From NCBI RefSeq assembly GCF_011764545.1, contig NZ_AP022870.1, positions 6,888,001-6,952,000 of the forward strand: a DNA stretch of 64,000 nt. Direction: 5' to 3'. Position numbers and translations under genes: made by a program. The DNA is from Phytohabitans flavus. GTDB lineage: Bacteria > Actinomycetota > Actinomycetes > Mycobacteriales > Micromonosporaceae. This document shows positions 1 to 8,458 of this stretch, piece after piece. The notes beneath the pieces are model-generated. The model did not search any database, was not told the origin of the DNA, and worked only from the letters and a program-made list of their open reading frames with translations. Position 1 is the first letter of the stretch. Each line of letters starts with the position of its first letter.

Positions 1-1
1 G

Positions 2-469
2 ACCACCGGCCTCGACCCGCAGTCCCGGCTGTTCATGTGGGAGCGGGTGCGTGACCTGCGGTCTCGCGGCGTGACGGTGGTGCTGACCACGCACGACATG
101 GACGAGGCCGCGGAGATGGCCGACCGGGTGGGCATCGTCGACCACGGCAAGCTGCTCGCGCTCGACACGCCGGAAGGGCTGACCCGCAGCCTTGCCGGCC
201 ACGCGGTGCTCGACCTCTCCGTGACGCCGGGTGACGGCGACGACCCGGACAAGCTGGTCGCCGCGCTCACCGACGTGGCGGGCGTCGAGCGCGGCGAGGC
301 GGTGGCCGGCGGACCGATCCGGCTGTACCTGAACACCGATCCCGACACCGTCCTCGCGCCGGTCATCGCTGTCCTGAGTGGACGGTCGGCGACGCTGACC
401 AATGTCCACATGGGAGCGGCGAGCCTGGAGGACGTCTTCATCGACCTGACCGGAAGGGGCCTCCGATGA
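2..469 (+). CDS. ABC transporter ATP-binding protein, C-terminal part (5' end outside window)
   Basis: The reading frame is open from base 2, so the N-terminus with the Walker A and signature motifs lies upstream of the window. The visible part starts at the end of Walker B (TTGLDPQSR), continues through the H-loop (LTTHDMDEAAEMADRVGIVD), and ends in a drug-exporter-type C-terminal domain (DUF4162-like, ending LEDVFIDLTGR). In this family the subunit hydrolyses ATP on the cytoplasmic face to drive export. It overlaps the permease that follows by four bases (ATGA), so the two are translationally coupled. The exported substrate cannot be told from sequence. Confidence 0.95.
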   Translation, partial: TTGLDPQSRLFMWERVRDLRSRGVTVVLTTHDMDEAAEMADRVGIVDHGKLLALDTPEGLTRSLAGHAVLDLSVTPGDGDDPDKLVAALTDVAGVERGEAVAGGPIRLYLNTDPDTVLAPVIAVLSGRSATLTNVHMGAASLEDVFIDLTGRGLR

Positions 470-1299
470 CCGACCTCGACACCCGGCCATCCGCCGGCGA
501 GGTACGCCAGCCGACCGTCGACGCACGGCCCTCCGCCGGTAAGGCGTTCCGGGCCATCCTGTGGCGGGACATCTACGTGACCGGCAAGGAGTTCTGGGTG
601 TTCCTCGCCCAGGTGGCGCTCCAGCCGCTGTTCATGCTCTTCGTCTTCGCCAAGGTGCTGAACGCGGGTGGGTACGTCACGGACGACTACGCGCACCTGC
701 TGCTGCCCGGCATCGTGGCGCTGACCGCGTTCCTCACCGCGCTCCAGACCGTCTCGTTCCCGCTGATCATGGAGTTCAGCTTCACCAGGGAGATCGAGGA
801 CCGGCTGCTCGCGCCGCTGCCCACGTACCTCGTGGCGGTGGAGAAGCTGCTGCTCGCCGTCATCCGGGCGCTCGCCTCGGCGGTGATCATGTTTCCGATC
901 GGGGCGCTCGTGCTCGGCTCGGCGCCGTGGCACACCGACGGCATACCGCTGCTGATCGCCGGCCTCGTGCTGGGCAGCTGGGTCGGCGCCGGCATCGGCC
1001 TGACTCTCGGCACGATGGTCCCGCCGTCGAAGATCAGCGTCATCTTCGCGGTGATCCTCACGCCGCTGATGTTCACCGGCGCCACGCAGTACCCGTGGCA
1101 GTCGCTCGACTCGATGCGGTGGTTCCAGGTGGTGACCGCGCTGAACCCGCTCACGTACCTGTCCGAGGCGGTGCGCGCCGCCGTGGTACCCGACGTGCCG
1201 CACATCGCGCCGTGGATCTGCATCCTGGTGCTGCTGGCCTCCGGTGCGGCCTCCACGGCAGTCGGCGTCAGGGGCTTCATGCGCCGCGCCATCAACTAG
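466..1299 (+). CDS. ABC-2 type transporter permease
   Basis: This 277-residue membrane protein has a hydrophilic N-terminus of about 30 residues followed by about six hydrophobic segments, typical of ABC-2 exporters of the daunorubicin-resistance type. The segment EIEDRLLAPLPTYLVAVEK matches the coupling-helix region of that family. It forms the membrane half of the exporter with the ATPase encoded immediately upstream, whose stop overlaps this ATG. The gene converges on the threonyl-tRNA synthetase-like gene. Substrate unknown; drug or lipid export is the usual annotation. Confidence 0.93.
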   Translation: MTDLDTRPSAGEVRQPTVDARPSAGKAFRAILWRDIYVTGKEFWVFLAQVALQPLFMLFVFAKVLNAGGYVTDDYAHLLLPGIVALTAFLTALQTVSFPLIMEFSFTREIEDRLLAPLPTYLVAVEKLLLAVIRALASAVIMFPIGALVLGSAPWHTDGIPLLIAGLVLGSWVGAGIGLTLGTMVPPSKISVIFAVILTPLMFTGATQYPWQSLDSMRWFQVVTALNPLTYLSEAVRAAVVPDVPHIAPWICILVLLASGAASTAVGVRGFMRRAIN

Positions 1300-1327
1300 G
1301 GGCGTCACGGGGGCGCCCCGCCGAACC

Positions 1328-2513
1328 TCATGGACGGGCCGCGGCCGCGATCAGGTCCAGTGCCTCCCCTCGGGAGCGGGCCCTGCTCGCGGCCGTCGCG
1401 CAGGCGGAGCGAGACCGCGCCGGCGGCTGCCTCCCGCGCGCCGATGACCGCCACGTATGGCACCTTGCGGCGCGCCGCGTCGCGGATCCGGGCGCCCAGG
1501 GTGCCTTCCCACGCCACCTCCGCGCGGAGGCCGGCCACGATCGCCGCCCGCGAAAACCGCTCCACCGGTACGTCACCGACCGGCAGGATCTCCAACTGGA
1601 CCGGCGCGTACCAGACCGGGAACGCGCCCTCGTGCACCTCGATGAGGTACGCGAACAGCCGCTCCATGCTTCCCACGACGCTGCGGTGCACGATGGCCGG
1701 CCGCCGCCGCTCGCCACCTCGGTCTACATAGGACAGGTCAAACCGGGCCGCCTGGTGGAAGTCGAGCTGCACGGTCGACAGGGTCATCTCCCGCCCGGCC
1801 GCGTCGACCACCTGTACGTCGATTTTCGGTCCGTAGAAGGACGCCTCGCCCACCGCCTCCACATAGGACACGCCAAGCTCCTTGAGTACGCCACGGAGCA
1901 CGTCCTCGGTCTGCTCCCACATCGGCGGGTTGTCCACGTACTTGTCCCCGTCGCCGCGCAGCGAGAGGCGGAAGCCGGCGGGTCGCACCCCGAGCACGGC
2001 ATGCGCCCGCTGGATCATCTCCAGCACCGCGGCCACCTCCTCGCCAGCCCGGTCGCGCGGGCAGAAGTTGTGGCCGTCGTTGAGCCAGATCGAGCGCACC
2101 CGGCTCAGCCCGCCGAGCACTCCCGACCGCTCGGCCCGGTACATGCCGCCCAGCTCGGCGATCCTCAGCGGGAGGTCGCGGTAGGAGCGGCCGCGCGACC
2201 GGTACACGAGCGCGTGGTGCGGGCACAGCGCCGGCCGCAGCACGAACTCGTCGTCCGCCGACAGGCGCATGGGTGGAAACATGTCGTCCGCGAAGTGCGG
2301 CAGGTGCCCGGAGAGCTCGTACAGCTGGCGTTTGGCGACCGGCGGCGAGTACACGTGCTGGTACCCCGCGCGCCGCTCCTCCTCCCGGATGTACTCCTCG
2401 ACGGCGTGCCGGGCCGCGGCGCCGGCAGGCAGCCAGATCGGCAGGCCCGCCCCGGCGAGCGGGTCGGAGTGGAAGAGCTCGAGCTCGCGGCCGAGCTTGC
2501 GATGGTCGATCAT
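1328..2513 (-). CDS. Short threonyl-tRNA synthetase-like protein lacking TGS and editing domains (likely one-base frameshift near 1366-1369)
   Basis: About 394 residues, against roughly 640-690 for bacterial ThrRS. It begins directly at the catalytic core (DHRKLGRELELF), so the N-terminal TGS and editing domains are absent. The core looks intact: the zinc ligands correspond to Cys97, His148 and His276, motif 2 Arg is Arg126 (GGMYRAERS), and motif 3 is GSMERL. A class II anticodon-binding domain follows. In the given sequence the frame runs on to 1305 with an odd Gly/Arg-rich tail. Removing one G from the run at 1366-1369 gives a normal ending (PLPREALDLIAAAARP) at 1328. It is probably a second ThrRS that charges tRNA-Thr. 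A leader peptide and attenuator precede it. Whether a full-length thrS exists elsewhere cannot be seen. Confidence 0.88.
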
Positions 2514-2555
2514 TCTCGTCTCCTTCGTGGGCGGCCCACCCTGGAGAGCGAGAAA

Positions 2556-2582
2556 GGCCCGGGGCGGAGTCGCCCGGGGCCT
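2556..2582 (-). terminator. Attenuator-type terminator hairpin before the ThrRS-like gene
   Basis: Read on the minus strand, arms GGCCCCGGGCG and CGCCCCGGGCC pair over 10 bp with one C-C mismatch around the loop ACTC, followed by TTTCT. The hairpin lies 9 bases after the stop of the Thr-rich leader peptide and about 40 bases before the synthetase start. This arrangement is typical of ribosome-mediated attenuation. The U-tract is short, as is usual in high-GC actinomycetes. Confidence 0.8.
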
Positions 2583-2591
2583 CAGTCAGGA

Positions 2592-2654
2592 CTAGCGCAT
2601 CACGAGGTAACGCCGGGACTTTGCCGGCGTCGTCGTGACTACTGCGCTTCGCAT
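2592..2654 (-). CDS. Threonine leader peptide (attenuator peptide), 20 residues
   Basis: The small ORF encodes MRSAVVTTTPAKSRRYLVMR, with three consecutive ACG Thr codons at positions 7-9. It sits 78 bases upstream of the ThrRS-like gene and just before the terminator hairpin. Stalling at the Thr codons when charged tRNA-Thr is scarce would be expected to prevent terminator formation and let transcription enter the synthetase gene. No Shine-Dalgarno sequence is visible, but a promoter whose -10 box lies 7 bases upstream would give a leaderless message. The peptide function is inferred from arrangement and Thr content. Confidence 0.8.
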   Translation of the reverse strand: MRSAVVTTTPAKSRRYLVMR

Positions 2655-2661
2655 GTCCGCG

Positions 2662-2689
2662 ACGCTACCCGCTATCGCAGCCGGGTCAC
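2662..2689 (-). promoter_or_regulatory. Predicted promoter of the Thr leader and ThrRS-like gene
   Basis: On the minus strand, GTGACC (2684-2689) and TAGCGT (2662-2667) resemble -35 TTGACN and -10 TANNNT elements with a 16-base spacer. Transcription would begin at or next to the leader-peptide ATG at 2654, giving a leaderless transcript. The -35 region overlaps the end of the transglutaminase gene. Confidence 0.5.
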
Positions 2690-3538
2690 AGTGACTTCTA
2701 CGCCCTGCCCGCTGTTCTCCGGGCCGGAGTAGACGCCCTTGAGCGGCGGTACGTCCCCGTACTCACGGCCGCGCCCCACCACGACGTGCCGCTCGCCGAC
2801 CGGGATGCCGTTGGTGGGGTCGAACGCCGTCCACCGGCCGACCCACCACTCCACCCAGGCGTGGCTCTGTCCGACGACCGCCTCGCCGATGGCCGCCGCC
2901 GGCGACGGGTGCAGGTAGCCGGAGACGTAGCGGGCGGGCGTGCCCATGGCCCGCAGCAGCCCCACGACAAGGTGGCTGATGTCCTGGCAGACGCCCTTGC
3001 GCTGGCGCCACGCCTGCACCGCGCCGGTCTGCACGCCGGTGGCTCCCGGCACGTACTCGACCTCCTCGCGGACGAGAGTGCAGGTGGCCAGCGCGGCGGC
3101 GTGCGGGGCCGGGTGCTCGCCACGGATCCGCTCGGCCACCTCGGTCAGCTCCTCGTCGAGCGCGGTACGCGGAGTGGGCAGCAACAGCTCGTGCCACCTG
3201 TCGACGGTCTCCGGCACGGCCAGCTCGGCCCAGGTCGCCCCCGCGTCGCCGGCGATCAGGTCACCGGCCGGCAGGGTCTCCACCGTCGCGCTCGCGGTGA
3301 CCTGGAGCGTCTCGTGCGCCGCGTGCACGTCGAACGCGGTGACGACCGTGCCCCAGTAGTCCTCGTACCGGTAGGTGCGGGCCGGCGGCCACACCTCGAC
3401 CCGCGCGTCGAGCACCGCCTGATGGGACTCGTTGCGCGGCGACATCCGGGCCTCGTTGTACGACGCGCCGACCGGCCCCGCGTACGTGAAGCCGGTCTTG
3501 TGCTGCACCCGCAGCCGCCAACTGGAAGCAGACATCAA
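2672..3538 (-). CDS. Transglutaminase-like cysteine peptidase family protein
   Basis: This 288-residue protein has an N-terminal beta-rich domain (residues about 1-130, the bacterial transglutaminase-like N-terminal region, starting LRVQHKTGFTYAGPVGASYN). A transglutaminase core follows, with catalytic Cys in the segment RKGVCQDISH, His in SHAWVEWWV and Asp in FDPTNG. It is the last gene of an operon with the alpha-E and ATP-grasp genes; its ATG overlaps the upstream TGA (ATGA). In many bacteria these three families occur together and are thought to act in peptide ligation, modification or cleavage, but the product is unknown. Either of two consecutive Met codons could be the start. Confidence 0.9.
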   Translation of the reverse strand: MMSASSWRLRVQHKTGFTYAGPVGASYNEARMSPRNESHQAVLDARVEVWPPARTYRYEDYWGTVVTAFDVHAAHETLQVTASATVETLPAGDLIAGDAGATWAELAVPETVDRWHELLLPTPRTALDEELTEVAERIRGEHPAPHAAALATCTLVREEVEYVPGATGVQTGAVQAWRQRKGVCQDISHLVVGLLRAMGTPARYVSGYLHPSPAAAIGEAVVGQSHAWVEWWVGRWTAFDPTNGIPVGERHVVVGRGREYGDVPPLKGVYSGPENSGQGVEVTVTRLR

Positions 3539-4473
3539 GCCACCGCCTCGGACACCCAGAGCACCGCCGACGTCTGGCGGAAGTAGCGGCGCGACACCGC
3601 GTCGTTGACCTGCGAGCAGGTGCGCTCCAGCACGGACAGCACCGAGCCGAGGTCGGCCATCAACTCGTCGGCGCCGCGAAACTCAAGATTGGTACGGGAG
3701 CGGCCGACGATCCGCTGGGCATCGGTGGCGACACCGGCGCGGCCGTGGTCGGGCTCCAGATCGGCCAGGCACGACTCAGCGGTGGAGAGCGCGGCGAAGA
3801 CCGAGCGCGGAAACAGGCGGTCGAGCAGCAGAAACTCGGCAGCGTGCCGGTCGTCCAGCGAGCCGCGGTACGTGCGCAGGTAGGTCTCCCACGCGCCGCA
3901 CGAGCGGAGCAGCGTCAGCCAGGACGGGATGCTGCCGCCGGCCCGGACGTGGGTGGAGAGCAGCCGCGCGGTCATGTCGACCCGTTCCACACTCCGGCCG
4001 AGCACCAGGAAGAGCCACCCCTCGTCGCGGCTCATCGTGGCGTCGGTCAGGCCGGCGAGGACCGAGCAGCGCTCGCGTACCCATCGGAAGAACGCGTGCA
4101 CGCCCTGCTGCTCCACCCGCCGCCGGGCGTCGGGCAGCCCGTGCCAGGTCGCGTTGAGCGTCTCCCACATCTCCGAGGAGACGGTCTCCCGGGCGCCGCG
4201 GGCGTTTTCCCGGGCCGCGGCGAGCGCGCCAACGACCGAGCTGGGGTTGTGCTCGTCGAGGCCGAGCAGGCCGACCACGCGGGCCGCCGAGACCGGCCCT
4301 TCGATCGCCTCCGCTCCCATGACCCCGAGCAGCGAACGGCACGCGGTCTGCTCGTCCACCCACGGGTCGGCGAGCATCCGGTGCAGGTGTACGTCGAGGA
4401 TGCGGGCCGTGTCCTCGGCGCGCTCGACGTACCGGCCGATCCAGTAGAGCGACTCGGCGATGCGACTCAGCAC
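3535..4473 (-). CDS. Alpha-E domain-containing protein
   Basis: This 312-residue, mostly helical protein has the typical family start MLSRIAESLYWIGRYVERAEDTARILD. Alpha-E domain proteins (bacterial domain of unknown function, DUF403) are encoded next to circularly permuted ATP-grasp and transglutaminase-like genes, exactly as here. The start codon overlaps the 3' end of the ATP-grasp gene by 7 bases and the stop overlaps the next ATG, so the three proteins are co-expressed and probably act together. No catalytic residues are known for the family. Confidence 0.92.
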   Translation of the reverse strand: MLSRIAESLYWIGRYVERAEDTARILDVHLHRMLADPWVDEQTACRSLLGVMGAEAIEGPVSAARVVGLLGLDEHNPSSVVGALAAARENARGARETVSSEMWETLNATWHGLPDARRRVEQQGVHAFFRWVRERCSVLAGLTDATMSRDEGWLFLVLGRSVERVDMTARLLSTHVRAGGSIPSWLTLLRSCGAWETYLRTYRGSLDDRHAAEFLLLDRLFPRSVFAALSTAESCLADLEPDHGRAGVATDAQRIVGRSRTNLEFRGADELMADLGSVLSVLERTCSQVNDAVSRRYFRQTSAVLWVSEAVA

Positions 4474-6053
4474 TGAGCCTCCCCGACCCTTGTGGACTGC
4501 TGCTGTTGCTGCTGCTGGACGGCGACCGGTCCGGCGGCCGGCCCCGGGTCCGGGCTGCGTGGGCTCGGCACGACCACCACCGGCTCCTGCTCGGGCACCT
4601 CGGGCTCGACCGAGCCAGGCGTACCGGTCAGCACCCAGGTGTCCTTCGAGCCGCCGCCCTGGCTGGAGTTGACCACCAGGGCTCCCTCGGGCAGCGCCAC
4701 GCGAGTCAGGCCGCCGGGGAGCACCCAGACGTTCTCACCGTCGTTGACCGCGAAGGGTCGCAGGTCGACGTGCCGGGCGCGGAGCCGGTTGCCGATCAGC
4801 GTCGGCACCATCGACAGGGCCACCTCGCGCTGCGCGATCCACCCGCGCGGGTCGAACTCGATCCGGTCGCGCACCGCGGCCAGCTGCTCGTCGGTGGCCT
4901 GCGAGCCGATCACGATGCCCGCGCCGCCGGAGCCGTCGACCGGCTTGAGCACCAGCTCGTCAAGGCGGCCGAGCACGTGCTGGAGGACGTCGGGATCCTC
5001 GTCCAGCCGGTACGTCTCCACATTGGGCAGGATCGGCTCTTCGTTGAGGTAGTAGCGGATCAGGTCGGGCACGTACGTGTACAGCAGCTTGTCGTCGGCC
5101 ACCCCGTTGCCCACCGCGTTGGCGATCGTGACCCGGCCGGCGCGGGCGGCGTTGAGCAGGCCCGCGCACCCGATCACCGAGTCGGCCCGGAAGTGCACCG
5201 GGTCGAGGAACTCGTCGTCGATCCGCCGGTAGATGACGTCGACCCGCTGCTCGCCGGCCGTGGTGCGCATGGCCACCTCGTTGCCGACGCAGACCAGGTC
5301 GCGCCCCTCCACCAGCTCGACGCCCATCTCACGGGCGAGCAGCGCGTGCTCGAAATACGCCGAGTTGTGCACACCCGGGGTGAGGACCACCACCGTCGGC
5401 TCGTGGACACCGACCGGCGCCGCGGCGCGCAGGGCCCGCAAGAGCTGACCGGGGTACGAGTCGACGGGCTGGATCCGGGTCGCGGCGAACACCTCGGGCA
5501 GCACATGCGCCATCGCCCGCCGGTTTTCCATCACGTAGCTGACCCCGGACGGCACCCGCACGTTGTCTTCCAGCACGCGGAAAGTGCCCTGCTCATCGCG
5601 GATCAGGTCGACGCCGGCGACGTGGATGCGGACCCCGTTGTGCGGGTTGATGCCCGCCGCCTCGCGGTGGAAGTGGGCACTGGTGACCACGATCCGCCGG
5701 GGCACGACGCCGTCCGCGAGCACCTGACCGGCGCCATACACGTCGTCGAGAAACGCCTCCAGCGCCCGGATCCGCTGCGCCACCCCGACCTCGACGGTGC
5801 GCCACTCCTCGGCCGCGATGATCCGCGGCACGATGTCGAGTGGGAAGGGCCGCTCCACGCCCTTGAGGGCAAACGTGATGCCCTGGTCGAGGAACGCCCG
5901 CGCCAGCACCTCGGCGCGGATGCCCAGCTCCGCACTGGACAGTGGCTGAAGGGTGGCATGCAAGGCCTCGTACGTGGGGCGGGGCATGCTCGGCTCGCCG
6001 AACATCTCGTCCCACCCCGGGCCGAGGCGGTAGTCCTCGAACAAGTCCGCCAT
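4467..6053 (-). CDS. Circularly permuted type 2 ATP-grasp protein
   Basis: A 528-residue protein of the bacterial circularly permuted ATP-grasp family (DUF404/DUF407). Recognisable parts are VLEDNVRVPSGVSYVMENR, the ATP-binding segment ELVLKPVDGSGGAGIVIG and the C-terminal AQREVALSMVPT. Members are expected to form amide bonds in an unknown pathway with the alpha-E and transglutaminase partners that follow in the operon. The last 45 residues form a low-complexity Pro/Glu/Val tail with a run of seven Gln, unusual for a high-GC genome and probably not part of the fold. First gene of the operon. Confidence 0.92.
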   Translation of the reverse strand: MADLFEDYRLGPGWDEMFGEPSMPRPTYEALHATLQPLSSAELGIRAEVLARAFLDQGITFALKGVERPFPLDIVPRIIAAEEWRTVEVGVAQRIRALEAFLDDVYGAGQVLADGVVPRRIVVTSAHFHREAAGINPHNGVRIHVAGVDLIRDEQGTFRVLEDNVRVPSGVSYVMENRRAMAHVLPEVFAATRIQPVDSYPGQLLRALRAAAPVGVHEPTVVVLTPGVHNSAYFEHALLAREMGVELVEGRDLVCVGNEVAMRTTAGEQRVDVIYRRIDDEFLDPVHFRADSVIGCAGLLNAARAGRVTIANAVGNGVADDKLLYTYVPDLIRYYLNEEPILPNVETYRLDEDPDVLQHVLGRLDELVLKPVDGSGGAGIVIGSQATDEQLAAVRDRIEFDPRGWIAQREVALSMVPTLIGNRLRARHVDLRPFAVNDGENVWVLPGGLTRVALPEGALVVNSSQGGGSKDTWVLTGTPGSVEPEVPEQEPVVVVPSPRSPDPGPAAGPVAVQQQQQQQSTRVGEAQC

Positions 6054-6123
6054 GGCCTGACGCTACGCCGATCTCGTTGCGCCCGGGTAACACGATCTTA
6101 CGGCGACCCATCTGCCTGAGGCC

Positions 6124-6208
6124 GGTCCGGCGGCACGGGACCTGCCGCCGGACCGATGAGCGAGGCACGCCGGGAACGGGGGACCCGGCGGGGGCTCTGC
6201 GCTCATCA
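6124..6208. other. Structured intergenic DNA/RNA element: two strong hairpins between divergent genes
   Basis: The 284-base divergent region between the ATP-grasp gene and the DedA start (6054-6337) contains a perfect 12-bp inverted repeat (GGTCCGGCGGCA, 6124-6135, with TGCCGCCGGACC, 6143-6154). Directly after it comes a composite stem: GATGAGCG (6155-6162) pairs with CGCTCATC about 50 bases later, enclosing a GCCGGG/CCCGGC stem with a purine-rich loop. Because the flanking genes diverge, a simple terminator role is unlikely. It may be a structured leader or operator. I could not assign it to a known riboswitch class. Confidence 0.5.
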
Positions 6209-6337
6209 GCAACGGTACGCCCACCGGAGGCCAGGATCGGGTAGGCCGAGCTGAGATCTCGCTGAGAGCGAATCGGACCCGGGATGGCCGGCCCGGAAAC
6301 TATCCTGACGCGAGGGGACCGTGGGGGAGGGGTGGCC

Positions 6338-6987
6338 GTGATAGACGTGCTCACGAGCGTTGCCTCGCCCGTGACGGCGTACCTGTTGCTGATGGCGCTG
6401 CTGGCCGTCGACGCTTTCATCCCGGTCGTGCCCACCCAGGCCCTCATGATCACGGTGGGCGCACTCACCGTCTACGGCGACCTCAGCCTCCCGGTCACGA
6501 TCGCCGTCGGCGCGCTCGGCGTGTTCGGCGGCGACCTGATCTGCTACCTGCTGGGTCGCTCGGCCCGGCGGCCGGGGCGAAGCCCGAGGTCGCCGCCCAC
6601 GGACGGGCGCGCAAGGCAGCGCTCCGCTTCACCCGCGGGCTGCGCCGCCCCGGTCCGGTCGTGATCCTGTTGTGCCGGTTCGTCCCCGGTGGCCGGATGG
6701 CCGCCTGCTTCCGGGCCGGCCGGGTGCGCTACCCGGTCCGGCTCTTCGTCGCCTACGAGGGGGCGGCCGCGCTCCTCTGGGCGACCTACGGCGGGCTCGT
6801 CGGCCACATCGGTGGCACGGCGGTGACCCAGTCGGCCTGGCGGCTCGTGGCGGTCGCCGCGGTGGCTGCCGGCATCTTCGCCGCCGCCGGCTGGATCCTC
6901 GCCCTCAGCGGCGCCACGCCGGCCGCCGCCGAGGACCCGCCGGCCGCCGAGCCATCGCCCTCGGCGACCGCCACGGAGGCCAGTTAG
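6338..6987 (+). CDS. DedA/SNARE-associated family membrane protein (one-base frameshift at about 6564-6566)
   Basis: Two overlapping frames together make one DedA-family protein of about 216 residues. The first contains FIPVVPTQALMITVGALTVYG and GGDLICYLLGRSA. The second continues HGRARKAALRFTRGLRRPG and ILLCRFVPGGRMAACFRAGR, which carries the conserved F-x-P-x-x-R signature. Restoring one C in the run at 6564-6566 joins them. DedA proteins are inner-membrane proteins, thought to act as lipid flippases coupled to proton motive force. GTG 6338 is preferred because a GGGGGAGGGG ribosome-binding sequence precedes it; ATG 6284 is possible. The C-terminus is Ala/Pro-rich. The gene overlaps the convergent dehydrogenase gene by four bases. 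Confidence 0.85.
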
Positions 6988-8386
6988 TCGATCCCGTGCA
7001 GCATGAGCTGCCGTCCCGCTTCGGCGATCGAGCCGGAGAGCGACGGGTAGATCGTGATGGTGTGTGCCAGCTGGTCCACTGTGAGGTGGTTTTCCACCGC
7101 CATCGTGATCGGCAGGATCAGCTCGCTTGCCTTCGGCGCCACCACCACACCGCCGACCACCGTGCCGGTCGCCGGGCGGCAGAAGAGCTTGACGAAGCCG
7201 TCGCGCAGATCCTGCATCTTGGCCCGGGCATTGCCGGACAGCGGCAGCATCACCGAGCGGGCCGGCACCTTGCCGGAGTCGACCTCGCCCTGGGAGACGC
7301 CGACCGAGGCCAGCTCGGGGTCGGTGAAGACGTTGGCCGAGACCGTACGCAGCCGGAGCGGCTGGACCGCCTCGCCGAGCGCGTGCCACATCGCGATCCG
7401 GCCCTGCATGGCGGCCACGCTGGCCAGCGGCAGCACACCGGTGCAGTCGCCGGCCGCGTAGATGCCCGGCACGTTGGTACGGGAGACGCGGTCGACGCCG
7501 AGGTAGCCGCCCTTGGCCACGTCCACCCGTACGCCTCCAGGCCGAGGTCGGCGGTGTTGGGCACCGACCCGACCGCCATCAGCGCGTGCGACCCGGTGAC
7601 CACCCGCCCGTCGGCGAGCTCGACCCGCACGCCGTCGCCGTCGCGGCGGACCGCCGAGGCGCGGGAGTTGCCGAGCACGGCCATGCCCCGGGAGCGGAAC
7701 ACCTCCTCGATCACCGCGGCGGCGTCGGCGTCCTCGTGCGGCATGACCCGGTCGCGGCTGGACACGAGCGTGACCTTGACGCCCATCGCCAGGTACGCGC
7801 TGGCGAACTCGGCGCCGGTCACGCCCGAGCCGATCACGATGAGGTGGTCGGGTAGCTCAGGAAGGTCGTACACCTGGCGCCAGGTCAGGATCCGCTCGCC
7901 GTCCGGAGCAGCGTCCGGCAGCACGCGCGGGGTGGCACCGGTCGCGACAAGTACGGTCGAGGCGTCGACCGAATACTCCGAGTCACGGCCCTCCGGCATG
8001 ATCCTCACCTGATGGGTGTGACCGAGCGTGTCGTCACCGAGACGCGCCCGACCGTGAACGAACGTCACACCCGCCTTGATCAGCTTTGCGTGGATGTCAC
8101 CGGACTGGGCCAAAGCGAGGCGCTTGACCCTAGTGTGGACGGCATCGGCGTCGACGGTGACCGCCTCCAGACCGTCCGAGTGGACCCCGAACTCCTCGGT
8201 GTCGCGGTAGCCCGTCACAACGTCTGAGCTGGCAATAAAGGTCTTCGATGGGACGCAGTCGGAGAGCACACAGGCCCCGCCTGCCCCGTCCGCCTCGACC
8301 ACGGTGACTTCGGCGTCGAGTTGGGCGGCGACGAGTGCTGCCTCGTACCCCGCCGGACCGCCACCGATGATCACGATGCGACTCAT
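6984..8386 (-). CDS. lpdA: NAD(P)H-quinone dehydrogenase / dihydrolipoyl dehydrogenase family flavoprotein (frameshift at 7526-7528)
   Basis: A class I pyridine nucleotide-disulfide oxidoreductase of about 467 residues, closest in style to actinomycete LpdA-type NAD(P)H-quinone dehydrogenases. Visible parts: FAD-binding IVIIGGGPAGYEAA, a CVLSDCVPSK segment, NAD-binding VIGSGVTGAEFA, second FAD segment NVPGIYAAGDCTG, and a dimerisation domain. The redox-motif Cys residues are spaced CVLSDC (four residues between) with VPSK following. The frame breaks after GLEAYG. One missing C in the CCC run at 7526-7528 restores YGVDVAKGGYL. The start MSRIVI at 8386 has a GGGGGG ribosome-binding sequence, and the gene diverges from the cyclotransferase-like gene across 72 bases. 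Confidence 0.88.
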
Positions 8387-8458
8387 TTTCCCCCCAGAAG
8401 GATCCGACACGCTCTGTCGTATTCTCCCCCACCGGTCCGCCGGGCTATCGTCATCGCC

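Noticed and set aside
561..2732. Very long plus-strand frame over the permease and ThrRS genes
   Set aside because: High-GC shadow frame; Arg/Ala/Pro-rich with no domain, while other frames encode clear families.
6155..6283. c-di-AMP (ydaO) riboswitch
   Set aside because: The purine-rich loop and GGTAGG string are suggestive, but GGGGUGAA and the 3' conserved block are absent, so I list only an unassigned structure.
6256..6290. TPP-riboswitch-like strings (CTGAGA, GACCCG) before the DedA gene
   Set aside because: The pieces are few and the rest of the aptamer is missing; DedA is not a thiamine gene.
6984..8386. Calling lpdA and the other split genes true pseudogenes
   Set aside because: Each is repaired by one base, usually at a homopolymer, and all motifs on both sides are intact; sequencing error is more likely.
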